Assembly: GCA_046723735.1 (NCBI GenBank)
Contig: JBKOVB010000045.1
Coordinates: 16,854 to 80,853 of the forward strand
DNA from: RYN-111 sp046723735
GTDB taxonomy: Bacteria; Actinomycetota; Actinomycetes; Mycobacteriales; SCTD01
DNA length: 64,000 bases
Direction of reading: 5' to 3'
In this document: piece by piece, positions 32,799 through 40,663 of the stretch
Position numbering within the stretch: position 1 is the stretch's first letter
Layout: every line of letters begins with the position of its first letter
The notes under the pieces: model-generated
What the model saw: only the letters and a program-made list of their open reading frames with translations
Told to the model about the DNA's origin: nothing
Databases searched by the model: none
Translations under genes and position numbers: made by a program

Positions 32799-33701
32799 CT
32801 ACGGCTGCAGGAGGTTCTTCCAGCGGTGACGCGTGAGCAGCACACCCTCGCGGACGCCCCAGGGGCACAGGTTGAGCTCTTCGGCCCTCACCTGGTGCAG
32901 GGTCGTGGCGGCCACGACCGCGGTGGCGAGCAGCTGCTCGGCCTTCTCCGGCGAGATGCCCGGGAGGCTGTCCAGCTCCTCCTTCGACCTGGCCGCAAGC
33001 TCGGTGACGAGCTGGTCCAGGTCGTGGCGTCGCAGCCTCACCGACCTGTAGGCCTCCTCCCTCGGCGACGCTGTGCCCGACACGCGGGCCAGCGCCCGCA
33101 GCGTGGGTGACGTGCCGACGACGATGTCGCAGGCCACGTCGTACAGAGCCTGGAGCGCCTCGCAGAGCACGTCGTCGACGTGCGCCCGCAACCGCTTCAG
33201 CTGCCGCGGCCGGGGCGGGTCGTGCAGCAGGTGCTCGCAGGTGAGCCGCGCGGCGCCGAGGGGGAGTGAGGCGACCTGGTCGGCCACCTCGTCCGACCCG
33301 ACGGCGAGGGCCGTGGCCTCCGCCCCGACGTCGAGCGTCAGCAGCCGTCCGGCGCTCCACCCGCACCAGCGACGCGCCGCCAGGAACGTGAGCTGTGCCT
33401 CGTCCTCCGCCCGCAGCACCAGGAGCTCGGCGCCCGTGAGCTGGCGCACCCCGCGCGTGACGCCGTCGGCTTCGGGGGCCTGCCGGAAGGCTGCGCGGGC
33501 GAAGGCGAACAGGTCGCCCACACCCAGCCGCCGGGACAGCGCGCAGGCCTCGTGCACGGCGAACGGCAGCCCGGTGCCGTTGCGCGACGCATCCACCGGC
33601 CAGTGCCGGTCCGCGACCCGCGCCGGCTCCGACCCGGGCTGGGTGTCAGCCACGAGCAGCCGCGCCCCGTCGGCGCCGACCTCCAGGATCCCGTGCCGCA
33701 T
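32799..33701 (-). CDS. Ppx/GppA-family phosphatase-like protein
   Basis: 300 residues, the usual length for the short actinobacterial Ppx/GppA type. An ASKHA-fold pattern is visible: MRHGILEVGADGARLLVAD, a central LLTLDVGAEATALAVG (where active exopolyphosphatases have DIGGGS, so this loop is altered), and IVVGTSPTLRALARVSG. The family cleaves polyphosphate or pppGpp, but the degenerate phosphate loop leaves activity uncertain. Likely co-transcribed with the CYTH-CHAD gene. Confidence 0.82.
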   Translation of the reverse strand: MRHGILEVGADGARLLVADTQPGSEPARVADRHWPVDASRNGTGLPFAVHEACALSRRLGVGDLFAFARAAFRQAPEADGVTRGVRQLTGAELLVLRAEDEAQLTFLAARRWCGWSAGRLLTLDVGAEATALAVGSDEVADQVASLPLGAARLTCEHLLHDPPRPRQLKRLRAHVDDVLCEALQALYDVACDIVVGTSPTLRALARVSGTASPREEAYRSVRLRRHDLDQLVTELAARSKEELDSLPGISPEKAEQLLATAVVAATTLHQVRAEELNLCPWGVREGVLLTRHRWKNLLQP

Positions 33702-33883
33702 GCGTCGTCACCTCAGGGCCATGTGTGCCCCTTCACGCCGTGTTCACGCGTTCGGCGACGGAGCGACGGGACCAAGGACCTCTGGTGAGGAAGCGGTCGA
33801 CGGTGCACCATGACCCGCGAGGCGGCAGCACCTGTCGACCAGATGTCGTGCGTCCTCCGCACCCGCGTGACCCGGAGGGGTTC

Positions 33884-34144
33884 GTGGCTGGGTCTTCGTC
33901 GGACCTCGGGTCCGCGGAACGTCAGCACCTGGAGGCCGTGACCGCGCGGCTGGTGCGCCAGTTCCCCGAGCTCCCCGAGCGCGACGTCCGCGTCGTCGTG
34001 GCCGCCGCCGCACGGCGCCTCGAGGACGCGAGGGTGCGCCAGTTCGTGCCGCTGCTCGTGGAGCGCGCTGCCCGCGCGGACTGCCGCCGCCGGCGGCGTG
34101 TCATCCACCTGCCCGACGCCGCTCCCGCGCCGGCGCCCCGCTAG
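33884..34144 (+). CDS. Small three-helix-bundle dimerisation domain protein
   Basis: 86 residues. The core LEAVTARLVRQFPELPERDVRVVVAAAARRLEDARVRQFVPLLVERAARA matches the short actinobacterial family described as a three-helix-bundle dimerisation domain, often encoded near stress regulators. The GTG at 33884 follows GGAGGGG directly. The stop overlaps the convergent YihY gene by 4 bp. Function unknown. Confidence 0.7.
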   Translation: MAGSSSDLGSAERQHLEAVTARLVRQFPELPERDVRVVVAAAARRLEDARVRQFVPLLVERAARADCRRRRRVIHLPDAAPAPAPR

Positions 34145-35091
34145 CCCTCGTCAGCCTTCAGCGTCGAGTCGTCCCGCAGCTCGACGTACGGCTCCTCGTC
34201 CGCGGGGAAGCCCTCGGCGATGCGCCGGGCGCGCTGCAGCTCGGCGTCGAGCTCGGCACCCAGCAGCACCGCGATGTTGGAGATCCACAGCCACACGAGG
34301 AAGACGATCACGCCCGCGACGGTGCCGTAGGTCTTGTTGTACGAGCCGAAGTTGGCGACGTAGAACCCGAACCCGAGCGACGCCGCAATCCAGATGACCA
34401 GGGCCACGAAACTGCCGGGAGTGACCCACCGGAAGCCGGTCTGCTTCGCGTTGGGGGTGGCGTAGTAGAGGATCGCCAGCATCACGACGGCCACCAGCAG
34501 CAGCGCCGGCCACTTCGCCACGTCCCAGACCGTCACCGCGGTACTGCCGACGCCGAGCGCGTCGCCGGCCCGCTCCGCGAACGAGCCGGTGAACACGACG
34601 GCCAGCGCGCCGGCCGTGGCCAGCACGACGAGGACGAGCGTCACGCCGAGGCGCACCGGGAGCCGTTTCCACAGCGGCCGGCCTTCCTCCACGTCGTAGA
34701 TCGCGTTCGCCGCACGCGTGAAGGCCGACACGTAGCTGGACGCTGACCACAACGCGACCGCGAGGCCGACCACGAAGAGGACACCCGCCGACCGCTGGCT
34801 GCGTTGCAGCTCCTCCACGGCGCCGGTGAGGACGTCGCGGGCCGGTCCCGGGGCGAGCTCTGCGACGTTGTCGAGCACGGGCTGGGTCGCCGACTTCCCG
34901 AACAACCCGAGCACCGACAGCGTCGCGATGAGCGCGGGGAACAGCGACAGGATCCCGTAGTACGTGAGCGCGGCCGCCCAGTCGCCCACGTTGTCGTCCT
35001 TGTACTCCCGGGCCGTCCGCCTCAGCGCCCCGAGCCACTCCTGCCGGGACAGCCTCGTGGGCCGGTCAGGTTCTTGCTCGCGATCCGGCAT
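34141..35091 (-). CDS. YihY/BrkB-family membrane protein (second copy)
   Basis: 316 residues, about six membrane segments. Typical YihY features: DDNVGDWAAALTYYGILSLFPALIA, WSASSYVSAFTRAANAIYDVEEGRP, YNKTYGTVAGVIVFLVWLWIS and NIAVLLGAELDAELQRAR. More canonical than the copy at 26205. ATG with GGCAGGGGGCAGG upstream. Function not established. Confidence 0.92.
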   Translation of the reverse strand: MPDREQEPDRPTRLSRQEWLGALRRTAREYKDDNVGDWAAALTYYGILSLFPALIATLSVLGLFGKSATQPVLDNVAELAPGPARDVLTGAVEELQRSQRSAGVLFVVGLAVALWSASSYVSAFTRAANAIYDVEEGRPLWKRLPVRLGVTLVLVVLATAGALAVVFTGSFAERAGDALGVGSTAVTVWDVAKWPALLLVAVVMLAILYYATPNAKQTGFRWVTPGSFVALVIWIAASLGFGFYVANFGSYNKTYGTVAGVIVFLVWLWISNIAVLLGAELDAELQRARRIAEGFPADEEPYVELRDDSTLKADEG

Positions 35092-35258
35092 GCCTGCCCC
35101 CTGCCTTGTCCGGTACGGCGGACGAAGCGCCCGCCCGGCAGCCACGAGACCTAGGCTGCCCGGCCGGTGCGCGCCTCACACCCGGCTCGGCTCGGCCACC
35201 GAGGCCACCGCCGTATGGGAGAGAAGGGCTGGTCGTGACGACACCGCGTTGACTGCGG

Positions 35259-36020
35259 TCAGCGGCACTGCTCCTGCGGGGGCCGCTCACGCGTCGTACC
35301 GGGGGTCGTCGTGACGTCGGCGCGTGGGGAGTTCTCCACCCGGTGCCGTGCGGCCCGCGGCGAGGAGCACGGACCGTCGGGCGGTGTGTCCGTGAACGGC
35401 AGCTGCCAGGCCAGCCGGCTCAGCACCCGCAGGTCCTTGACCCGCTGCACCTGCTCGAAGCCGAAGACGACGCGGGTCAGCAGCTGGTTCGCGCGGTTGT
35501 CCCGGAGCACGTAGCCGTAGGCCTTGACCACCTGTCCGCTGTCGTGAAGGTCCTCGAGGGCGCCGTGCATGACGAAGGCCCCGGCCCCGCTCGTGCGGTG
35601 GGCGGGGAACGACCACAGGTCGTAGAGGTAGGCCTCGTCAGGCTGCAGGTGGAAGCGCAGCCCGCTCCATCGGCAACGGAATGAGGTGGACCGGCTCGCC
35701 CAGACCCAGGCCGCCACCTGGTCGTCCCGCGTCGCGACGTAGGCGACGTCTCCGCGGCGCAGCCGCTCGGCGGTGCGCCGCTCTCGCCGCCGCTGCAGCA
35801 GCGGGGAGAGCGCGGGGCGCAGCAGCGCGGGCAGCGCCGCCACCCGCTCGCCCGGTGCCCGCACCAGCACGTCGTCGAGCGTCGTCAGGCGGTGAAGGAC
35901 GAGGTCCGGGGCGTGCGGGATCGGCGGTGGCGGTTGCACCGTGGACCGGCCCACGACGTCGATGGTGTGCACGAACACCAGGCGACGCAGCACGGGCTTG
36001 AGCCGTGCGGCGGCAGTCAT
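35259..36020 (-). CDS. Unknown protein at the end of the carrier-protein cassette (possible acyltransferase)
   Basis: 253 residues. No family is identified with confidence. The middle (VAYVATRDDQVAAWVWASR; LRFHLQPDEAYLYDLWSFPAHRTSGAGAFVM; YGYVLRDNRANQLL) has the strand-strand-helix rhythm and the late NRANQLL element seen in GNAT-like N-acyltransferases. The C-terminal 30 residues are Pro/Arg-rich and probably disordered. The ATG overlaps the carrier-protein stop (ATGA), so it is translationally coupled to it. Inference: it may take the acyl group from the carrier protein. Confidence 0.55.
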   Translation of the reverse strand: MTAAARLKPVLRRLVFVHTIDVVGRSTVQPPPPIPHAPDLVLHRLTTLDDVLVRAPGERVAALPALLRPALSPLLQRRRERRTAERLRRGDVAYVATRDDQVAAWVWASRSTSFRCRWSGLRFHLQPDEAYLYDLWSFPAHRTSGAGAFVMHGALEDLHDSGQVVKAYGYVLRDNRANQLLTRVVFGFEQVQRVKDLRVLSRLAWQLPFTDTPPDGPCSSPRAARHRVENSPRADVTTTPGTTRERPPQEQCR

Positions 36021-36286
36021 GATCGCTTGGCGCCGTCGACGAACTCCGCGATGGTCCGCATCGAGGAGAAGTTGGTCGGGTTGATGTCGACGGGGTCGAG
36101 CTCCAGCCCGAAGGTCGACTCGATCCGTTCGACGAACTCCACCAGGTGCAGCGAGTCCACGACGCGGTGCTCGAAGAGCAGGTCGTCGTCGCGCACCCCT
36201 CGCATCCGGTCGCTGCCGATGACGTCGACCAGGACGTGGCGGACCTGGGCCAGGCTGTCCTCGCCCGCTGCTCGGTTCTGCTCCAT
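36017..36286 (-). CDS. Stand-alone acyl/peptidyl carrier protein
   Basis: 89 residues. The phosphopantetheine site is VVDSLHLVEFVERIE (Ser at about residue 47), helix I is QVRHVLVDVIG and the C-terminal helix IAEFVDGAK. The ATG overlaps the TGA of the adenylation gene by one base (TGATG). Acidic, as expected for a carrier. Coupling to a DLLYLALVCK-type adenylation enzyme suggests that it carries a prolyl, then pyrrolyl thioester; this is inferred. Confidence 0.9.
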   Translation of the reverse strand: MEQNRAAGEDSLAQVRHVLVDVIGSDRMRGVRDDDLLFEHRVVDSLHLVEFVERIESTFGLELDPVDINPTNFSSMRTIAEFVDGAKRS

Positions 36287-37830
36287 CACGCGTGCACCCC
36301 CCACAGCTCCTGTGCGCGTGCCGTCAGCGCCTGGCGGTCGCACTTGCCGTTCGCCGTCATCGGGAGCGCCTCGGTGACCAGGACGTGCTCAGGCACCATG
36401 TACCCGGGAAGTCGCTGACGACAGGCCTCGAGCAGGGCGTCGACCTCCACCTCCCCGGCGACCGAGCAGAAGGCGACGATCCGGTTGCCGACAGTGTCGT
36501 CGGGCACCGGGACCGCAGCGCACTCCCGCACCGCGTGGTGCGCGTAGAGCGCCGCCTCGACCTCGCCCAGCTCCACCCGGTAGCCACGCGTCTTCACGAG
36601 ATGGTCACGACGGCCGAGGAAGCGCAGCAGCGGGTTGTCACCGTCCTCCATGATCTGGACCACGTCGCCGGTGCGATACGTGTGCGGACGCGCGAAGCGC
36701 TCCGCTGAGCGGTCGACGTCCCCCCAGTAGCCGCTCGCGACCCCTGGCCCTGTGACGACCAGCTCCCCCTCTGCCCCAGGCTCGTGCCGGGTTGCGCCCG
36801 ACTCGTCGACCACCTCGCAGCGGTGGTTCGCGCAGCCGCGCCCTATCGGGACGGAACCCGTAGGAGGTGGTGGCTCGGCCACCTCGTAGTAGGTGCAGAC
36901 GTTGGTCTCCGTCGGGCCGAAGAGGTTGTAGTAGCGAGGGTGCGGCACCTGGTGCATGAGCTCGGACAGGTACCGGTTGGGAAAGACCTCGCCCGCGAAG
37001 AGCACGAGCCGCAGCGCCGAGAGCGGGAGCGAGGCCAGGTCGCCGTAGCGGACCAGCAGCGACAAGGCCGTGGGCACGGAGTACCAGACGCTGATCGCGG
37101 CCTCGTCGATCCAGCGCGCCAGCTGCACGGGGAAGGCCGTGGCGGGCACGATGCTCGTACTGGCGCCGACCGACGCCGCGCCGAACAGGTCGAGCGTCGA
37201 CAGGTCGAAGTGAAGCGGCGCGTGGTTCGACAGGACGTCGTCGGGACGCAGTGCGAACGTGTCACGCGCCCACAGCACGAACGTCAGCGCGCTCCGGTGT
37301 GTGATCGCCACGCCCTTGGGGCGGCCTGTCGAGCCGGACGTGTAGAGGATGTACGCGAGGTCGGTCTCGACGAGCTGCCTCCGCGGCACGTGCCCGTCCC
37401 CGCTCAGGACGTCGTCCCAGGGGATGAAGCCGTCGACGGGGCCACCGCACACGAGGCCGCGCAGCCGTTGCGGGAGCAGCTGCTGCAGGTCGCGAGCCCG
37501 CACGTCGTCGGAGACGAGCGCGACGAGGCCGCAGTCGTCGGCGATCGCGGCGGCCCGCGACGTCGGACCCGAGGGGTCGATCGGCACGTAGCCGGCGCCG
37601 GCGCGCATGATCCCGTAGAGCGCGGTGACTGCCACGAGGCCCTTGTCGACGTAGAGCCCGACGCGGTCGCCGATCCCGACGCCAAGCTCGACCAGGCAGG
37701 CGGCGACCCGGTCGGCGGCCGCGTCGAGCTCGCCCCACGTCGCGCAGGCCTCGCCGGCTCGCACGGCCGTCGCGTGAGGAGTCCTGGCAGCAGCCTCGCT
37801 GAGCAGCTGGTCCAGGCGGAAGGGCTCCAC
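36286..37830 (-). CDS. Stand-alone amino-acid adenylation enzyme, predicted L-proline specific
   Basis: 514 residues, ANL superfamily. Core motifs: A3 YILYTSGSTGRPKGV (about 160-174), A5 NLFGPTETNVC, A7 YRTGD, A8 RGYRVELGEVEAAL and A10 Lys in NGKCDRQ. Aligning by eye to GrsA PheA gives specificity residues D-L-L-Y-L-A-L-V-C-K (positions 235, 236, 239, 278, 299, 301, 322, 330, 331, 517). This equals the code I recall for stand-alone prolyl-AMP ligases of the PltF/CloN4 type. The start GTG follows the upstream dehydrogenase stop directly (TGAGTG). Predicted role: load L-proline on the carrier encoded next. Confidence 0.88.
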   Translation of the reverse strand: MEPFRLDQLLSEAAARTPHATAVRAGEACATWGELDAAADRVAACLVELGVGIGDRVGLYVDKGLVAVTALYGIMRAGAGYVPIDPSGPTSRAAAIADDCGLVALVSDDVRARDLQQLLPQRLRGLVCGGPVDGFIPWDDVLSGDGHVPRRQLVETDLAYILYTSGSTGRPKGVAITHRSALTFVLWARDTFALRPDDVLSNHAPLHFDLSTLDLFGAASVGASTSIVPATAFPVQLARWIDEAAISVWYSVPTALSLLVRYGDLASLPLSALRLVLFAGEVFPNRYLSELMHQVPHPRYYNLFGPTETNVCTYYEVAEPPPPTGSVPIGRGCANHRCEVVDESGATRHEPGAEGELVVTGPGVASGYWGDVDRSAERFARPHTYRTGDVVQIMEDGDNPLLRFLGRRDHLVKTRGYRVELGEVEAALYAHHAVRECAAVPVPDDTVGNRIVAFCSVAGEVEVDALLEACRQRLPGYMVPEHVLVTEALPMTANGKCDRQALTARAQELWGVHA

Positions 37831-39003
37831 TCAGCTCCCTCCCTCCGTGGCGGCGGTGCCGAGGCCGAGGTCTTGCGCGACGAGATTGCGCATGATCTCG
37901 GAGGTACCGGAGTAGATGAGGCCACCGACCGCGTCACGCACGTTGCGCTCCACGCCTGCCTGCGTCATGTAGCCGAGGCCGCCGTGCACCTGGACGCTGT
38001 CGAGGCTGCTGGCCAGGGCGCTCTCGCTGGTCCAGAGCTTGGCGAGGGCCGCCTCGCTGCCGGCCGTCCGTCCCTGCGCCAGCAGCCAGGCTGCGCGGTA
38101 GACCAGCATCCGGCTGCACTCGAGGCGCAGGTGCATGTCGACGACCCGGTGCGCGACCGCCTGCTGGGTGCCGATGGGCGCGCCGAAGGCCGTGCGCGCG
38201 GTCGCGTACGCCCGCGTCTCGTCGAGCTGGCGTTGCAGGGTGCCGACGTGGAGCGCGCTGAGGAACGTCCGCTCCCAAGCCATCGCGGCGTGGAACACCG
38301 CGAGCCCCCGGCCTCGCTTGCCCAGCAGAGCACCGCTCGGGACGTGCACGTCCTCGAAGGCGATCTCGCCGAGCGGGGAGGTGCGCAGGCCCATCTTGGG
38401 CTCCACGGGGCCGCGGGACACACCGGCGGCCGAGGTGGGCACGAGGAACGCCGTGATCCCGCCGAGCAGCTCCTGCGAGCCGGTCGAGGCGAAGCACAGG
38501 ACGAGGTCGGCGACCGGGGCGTTCGTGATGTACGACTTGCGACCGCTCAGCAGCCAGCCGTCCGGGGCCTCCCGCGCCGTCGTGCGAATCGCCAGGGCGT
38601 CGGAGCCGGTGTCCGGCTCCGTGATGGCGAGCGCCCCGATGGTCGTGCCCGCGAGCAGTCCGGGCAGGTGCTGGGCCAGCTGGTCGTCGTCGCCGAAGTG
38701 CACGAGTGCGACGAGGAGGACCCAGGCCTGCACGGACGCCGAGAACAGCAGCCCGAAGTCGGGGCAGCCCTCGGCGAGCGCCTCGGTCACGAGCAGCCCG
38801 GTCAGCGGGTCGAGCCCCGCCCCTCCGAGCTCCGGCGGTACGCCGAGGCCGAAGTAGCCCCAGTCCGCGAGCCGTTGCCACTTCTCCGCCGGGAACCGGC
38901 CGGCGGCGTCGTCCTCAGCGACGCCTGCACCCAGCACGTCTCGAGCGAACGCCGCGGCCTGCTGACGCAGCGCGGACTGCTCCTCGCTCCATCCGAACTC
39001 CAC
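37831..39003 (-). CDS. Acyl-CoA-dehydrogenase-fold flavoenzyme, candidate prolyl-carrier oxidase
   Basis: 390 residues from the GTG at 39003 (VEFGWSEEQ); an upstream ATG at 39054 would add 17. Signatures: ALAITEPDTGSDALAIRTTA (flavin/substrate loop), KMGLRTSPLGEIAFEDVHVP, VQVHGGLGYMTQAGVERNVRD and YSGTSEIMRNLVA (Glu at the usual late position). In pyoluteorin and prodiginine pathways a homologue (PltE/RedW) oxidises carrier-bound proline to pyrrole-2-carboxyl thioester. The immediate coupling to the adenylation and carrier genes supports that role here over beta-oxidation; this is inference. Confidence 0.85.
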   Translation of the reverse strand: MEFGWSEEQSALRQQAAAFARDVLGAGVAEDDAAGRFPAEKWQRLADWGYFGLGVPPELGGAGLDPLTGLLVTEALAEGCPDFGLLFSASVQAWVLLVALVHFGDDDQLAQHLPGLLAGTTIGALAITEPDTGSDALAIRTTAREAPDGWLLSGRKSYITNAPVADLVLCFASTGSQELLGGITAFLVPTSAAGVSRGPVEPKMGLRTSPLGEIAFEDVHVPSGALLGKRGRGLAVFHAAMAWERTFLSALHVGTLQRQLDETRAYATARTAFGAPIGTQQAVAHRVVDMHLRLECSRMLVYRAAWLLAQGRTAGSEAALAKLWTSESALASSLDSVQVHGGLGYMTQAGVERNVRDAVGGLIYSGTSEIMRNLVAQDLGLGTAATEGGS

Positions 39004-39075
39004 CTGGGGAGGAGTTGTCGTGATTCGGACTTGATACCTGAACCGTTGATACACCGGCCGTGGCGCGGCGCGCTG

Positions 39076-39525
39076 TCAGCAGCAGGCGGTCACCTGGTCG
39101 GCGTCCGCCTCGCAGCAGGCGCCCGACTCCTCTGCGCCGAAGGTGTCGCTGTCGGCGAGGACCGTGTAGACCTCCCACCGCTCCCCGCCGGGACCCGTGA
39201 CCCAGACCTTGTCCTGCGTCGCGAAGCAGCAGGTCTGCCCCTTCTCCTCATCGGTGAGCAGGCCTGCGTCGCTCAGGCGGGTGACTTCGGCGTCCACCCG
39301 CGTGCTGTCCGGGACCTCCACGCCGAGGTGGTTCAGCGTCCCTCCCTGGCCGGGGTTCTCGAGGAGCACGAGCTTGAGAGGTGGCTGCGCCACGGCGAAG
39401 TTGGCGTAGCCGGGCTTGACCTTCGACGGGCCGGTGCTGAACAGCGTCGAGTAGAACGCGATCGCCGCGTCGAGGTCGTCGACGTTCAGGGCGAGCTGGA
39501 CGCGGCCTCCGGGCGGGACAGTCAT
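39076..39525 (-). CDS. arsI: ArsI/CadI-family metalloenzyme (C-As lyase type)
   Basis: 149 residues, glyoxalase/VOC fold. Motifs: VQLALNVDDLDAAIAFYSTLF, GTLNHLGVEV (metal His), the vicinal cysteine pair in GQTCCFATQDKVWVTGPGG and RWEVYTVLADS (metal Glu). The cysteine pair plus the VOC ligands are the features of ArsI dioxygenases that split organoarsenicals; CadI relatives bind cadmium. The C-terminus has two more Cys pairs (GACCEAD, TACC). ATG with GAAGGAG upstream; divergent from arsR across a palindromic operator. Confidence 0.9.
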   Translation of the reverse strand: MTVPPGGRVQLALNVDDLDAAIAFYSTLFSTGPSKVKPGYANFAVAQPPLKLVLLENPGQGGTLNHLGVEVPDSTRVDAEVTRLSDAGLLTDEEKGQTCCFATQDKVWVTGPGGERWEVYTVLADSDTFGAEESGACCEADADQVTACC

Positions 39526-39539
39526 GACGGGCTCCTTCG

Positions 39540-39555
39540 TTCGACATTTGTCGAA
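39540..39555. promoter_or_regulatory. Probable ArsR operator
   Basis: Perfect inverted repeat TTCGAC-ATTT-GTCGAA, 14 nt upstream of arsI in the divergent arsI-arsR gap; related TTCGTCGAA-like sequence recurs at about 39603-39612 nearer arsR. The gap is visibly A/T-richer than its surroundings. Position and form fit an ArsR/SmtB dimer site. Confidence 0.7.
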
Positions 39556-39631
39556 TAAGACGATGCCTCGACGTGAGACGTTCGTCAAGACATTCCTCGA
39601 TGTTCGTCGAACTCTGTGTCAGGATGGTCCC

Positions 39632-39988
39632 GTGCCCAAGGCCCTTCCTGTCGTCGACATCAGCGCGCCGGTCTGCTGCGAGCCGCTCGCCGCCGGCGTC
39701 GTGAACCCCGACGACGCCCTCGCCGTGGCGCTACGCCTCAAGGCCCTCGCCGACCCGGTCCGCGTGCAGCTGATGTCCATGCTCCTGGCCCAGCCGGACC
39801 ACGGGATCTGCACCTGCGACCTGGCCCCCGCGGTGGGGCTCACCGAGGCCACGATCAGCCACCACCTGAAGCAGCTGAGGGACGCGGGCCTGGTCGAGGG
39901 GACCCGCAAGGGCACCAACGTGTTCTACCGGCCGCAGCGGGACTGCCTCGCGGCGCTGGTTCGGGTGCTCGACCCGAGCTGCTGCTGA
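39632..39988 (+). CDS. arsR: ArsR/SmtB-family metalloregulator
   Basis: 118 residues, winged helix (LKALADPVRVQLMSMLL; LTEATISHHLKQLRDAGLVEG). Candidate As(III) ligands are a vicinal pair near the N-terminus (SAPVCCEP, about residues 13-14) and the CTC in GICTCDLAP, resembling the Corynebacterium ArsR layout (N-terminal Cys pair plus a helix Cys) rather than the E. coli ELCVCDL-only site. The C-terminus ends in another Cys pair. GTG start with AGGA upstream. Expected to repress arsI and its own operon. Confidence 0.92.
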   Translation: MPKALPVVDISAPVCCEPLAAGVVNPDDALAVALRLKALADPVRVQLMSMLLAQPDHGICTCDLAPAVGLTEATISHHLKQLRDAGLVEGTRKGTNVFYRPQRDCLAALVRVLDPSCC

Positions 39989-39993
39989 CTGCC

Positions 39994-40413
39994 GTGAATA
40001 CGCCGGTGATCCTCTTCGCCTGTGTCCACAACGGTGGGCGCAGCCTCGCCGCGAAGGTGCTCGCCGAGCGCTATGCCGGAGGTGCGGCGATCGTCCGGTC
40101 CGCTGGCAGCGAGCCGGGCGACAGCCTCAACCCGGTGGTCGTGCAGGTGCTGCACGAGCGCGGGCTGTCGACAGAGGGCGAAGCCCCGACGCAGCTCACG
40201 TACGACGGGGTGCAGGCGGCCGACGTCGTGATCACCATGGGCTGCGGCGAGACGTGTCCGGTCTTCCCCGGCAAGCGGTACGAGGACTGGGAGCTCGAGG
40301 ACCCCAAGGGCAGGGACCTGGCCACCGTGCGCCGGATCGTGGACGAGGTGGACGTCCGCGTGCGCGGGCTGCTCGACGACCTCGGCATCCCGCGACGGCC
40401 CGTGCGCCCCTGA
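39994..40413 (+). CDS. arsC: Low-molecular-weight phosphatase-type arsenate reductase
   Basis: 139 residues. The P-loop CVHNGGRSLAA (Cx5R, nucleophile Cys at about residue 10), the ITMGCGETCPVFPGKRYEDWELEDP segment with two further Cys, and VRRIVDEVDVRVRGLL match the LMW-PTP-like arsenate reductases, either thioredoxin-coupled or mycothiol-coupled. It starts 5 bp after the arsR stop. It reduces arsenate to arsenite; no arsenite exporter (ArsB/Acr3) is present in the window. Confidence 0.88.
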   Translation: MNTPVILFACVHNGGRSLAAKVLAERYAGGAAIVRSAGSEPGDSLNPVVVQVLHERGLSTEGEAPTQLTYDGVQAADVVITMGCGETCPVFPGKRYEDWELEDPKGRDLATVRRIVDEVDVRVRGLLDDLGIPRRPVRP

Positions 40414-40663
40414 GCGAGTCGGGGCCTCCGGGTGCGCCCCTTGCACGAGCACCCCTTCCCATTGCGCGCAGCACGCGGCAGGCGCACGCTGACGCACACA
40501 TCGACCATGGACCGTGGCGAGCGCGGACGGAGGCCGGCGCAGGCCCCGCCTCGGCTCTCGATCGGTGACTCCAGAACGGAGCGGCAGGGCCGTCGCCCGG
40601 CATGTGCTGTGCGGTGACGACGACCCCGTGACCTGCACGAGTCGTGGGGAGGAGAAGCAGCGC
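40414..40663. other. Intergenic region before the AmiC/UrtA-like gene
   Basis: 250 bp. No convincing gene. It contains a GGGGAGGAG ribosome site at its right end and no recognised operator. Base composition begins to drop relative to the left-hand flank. Confidence 0.3.
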
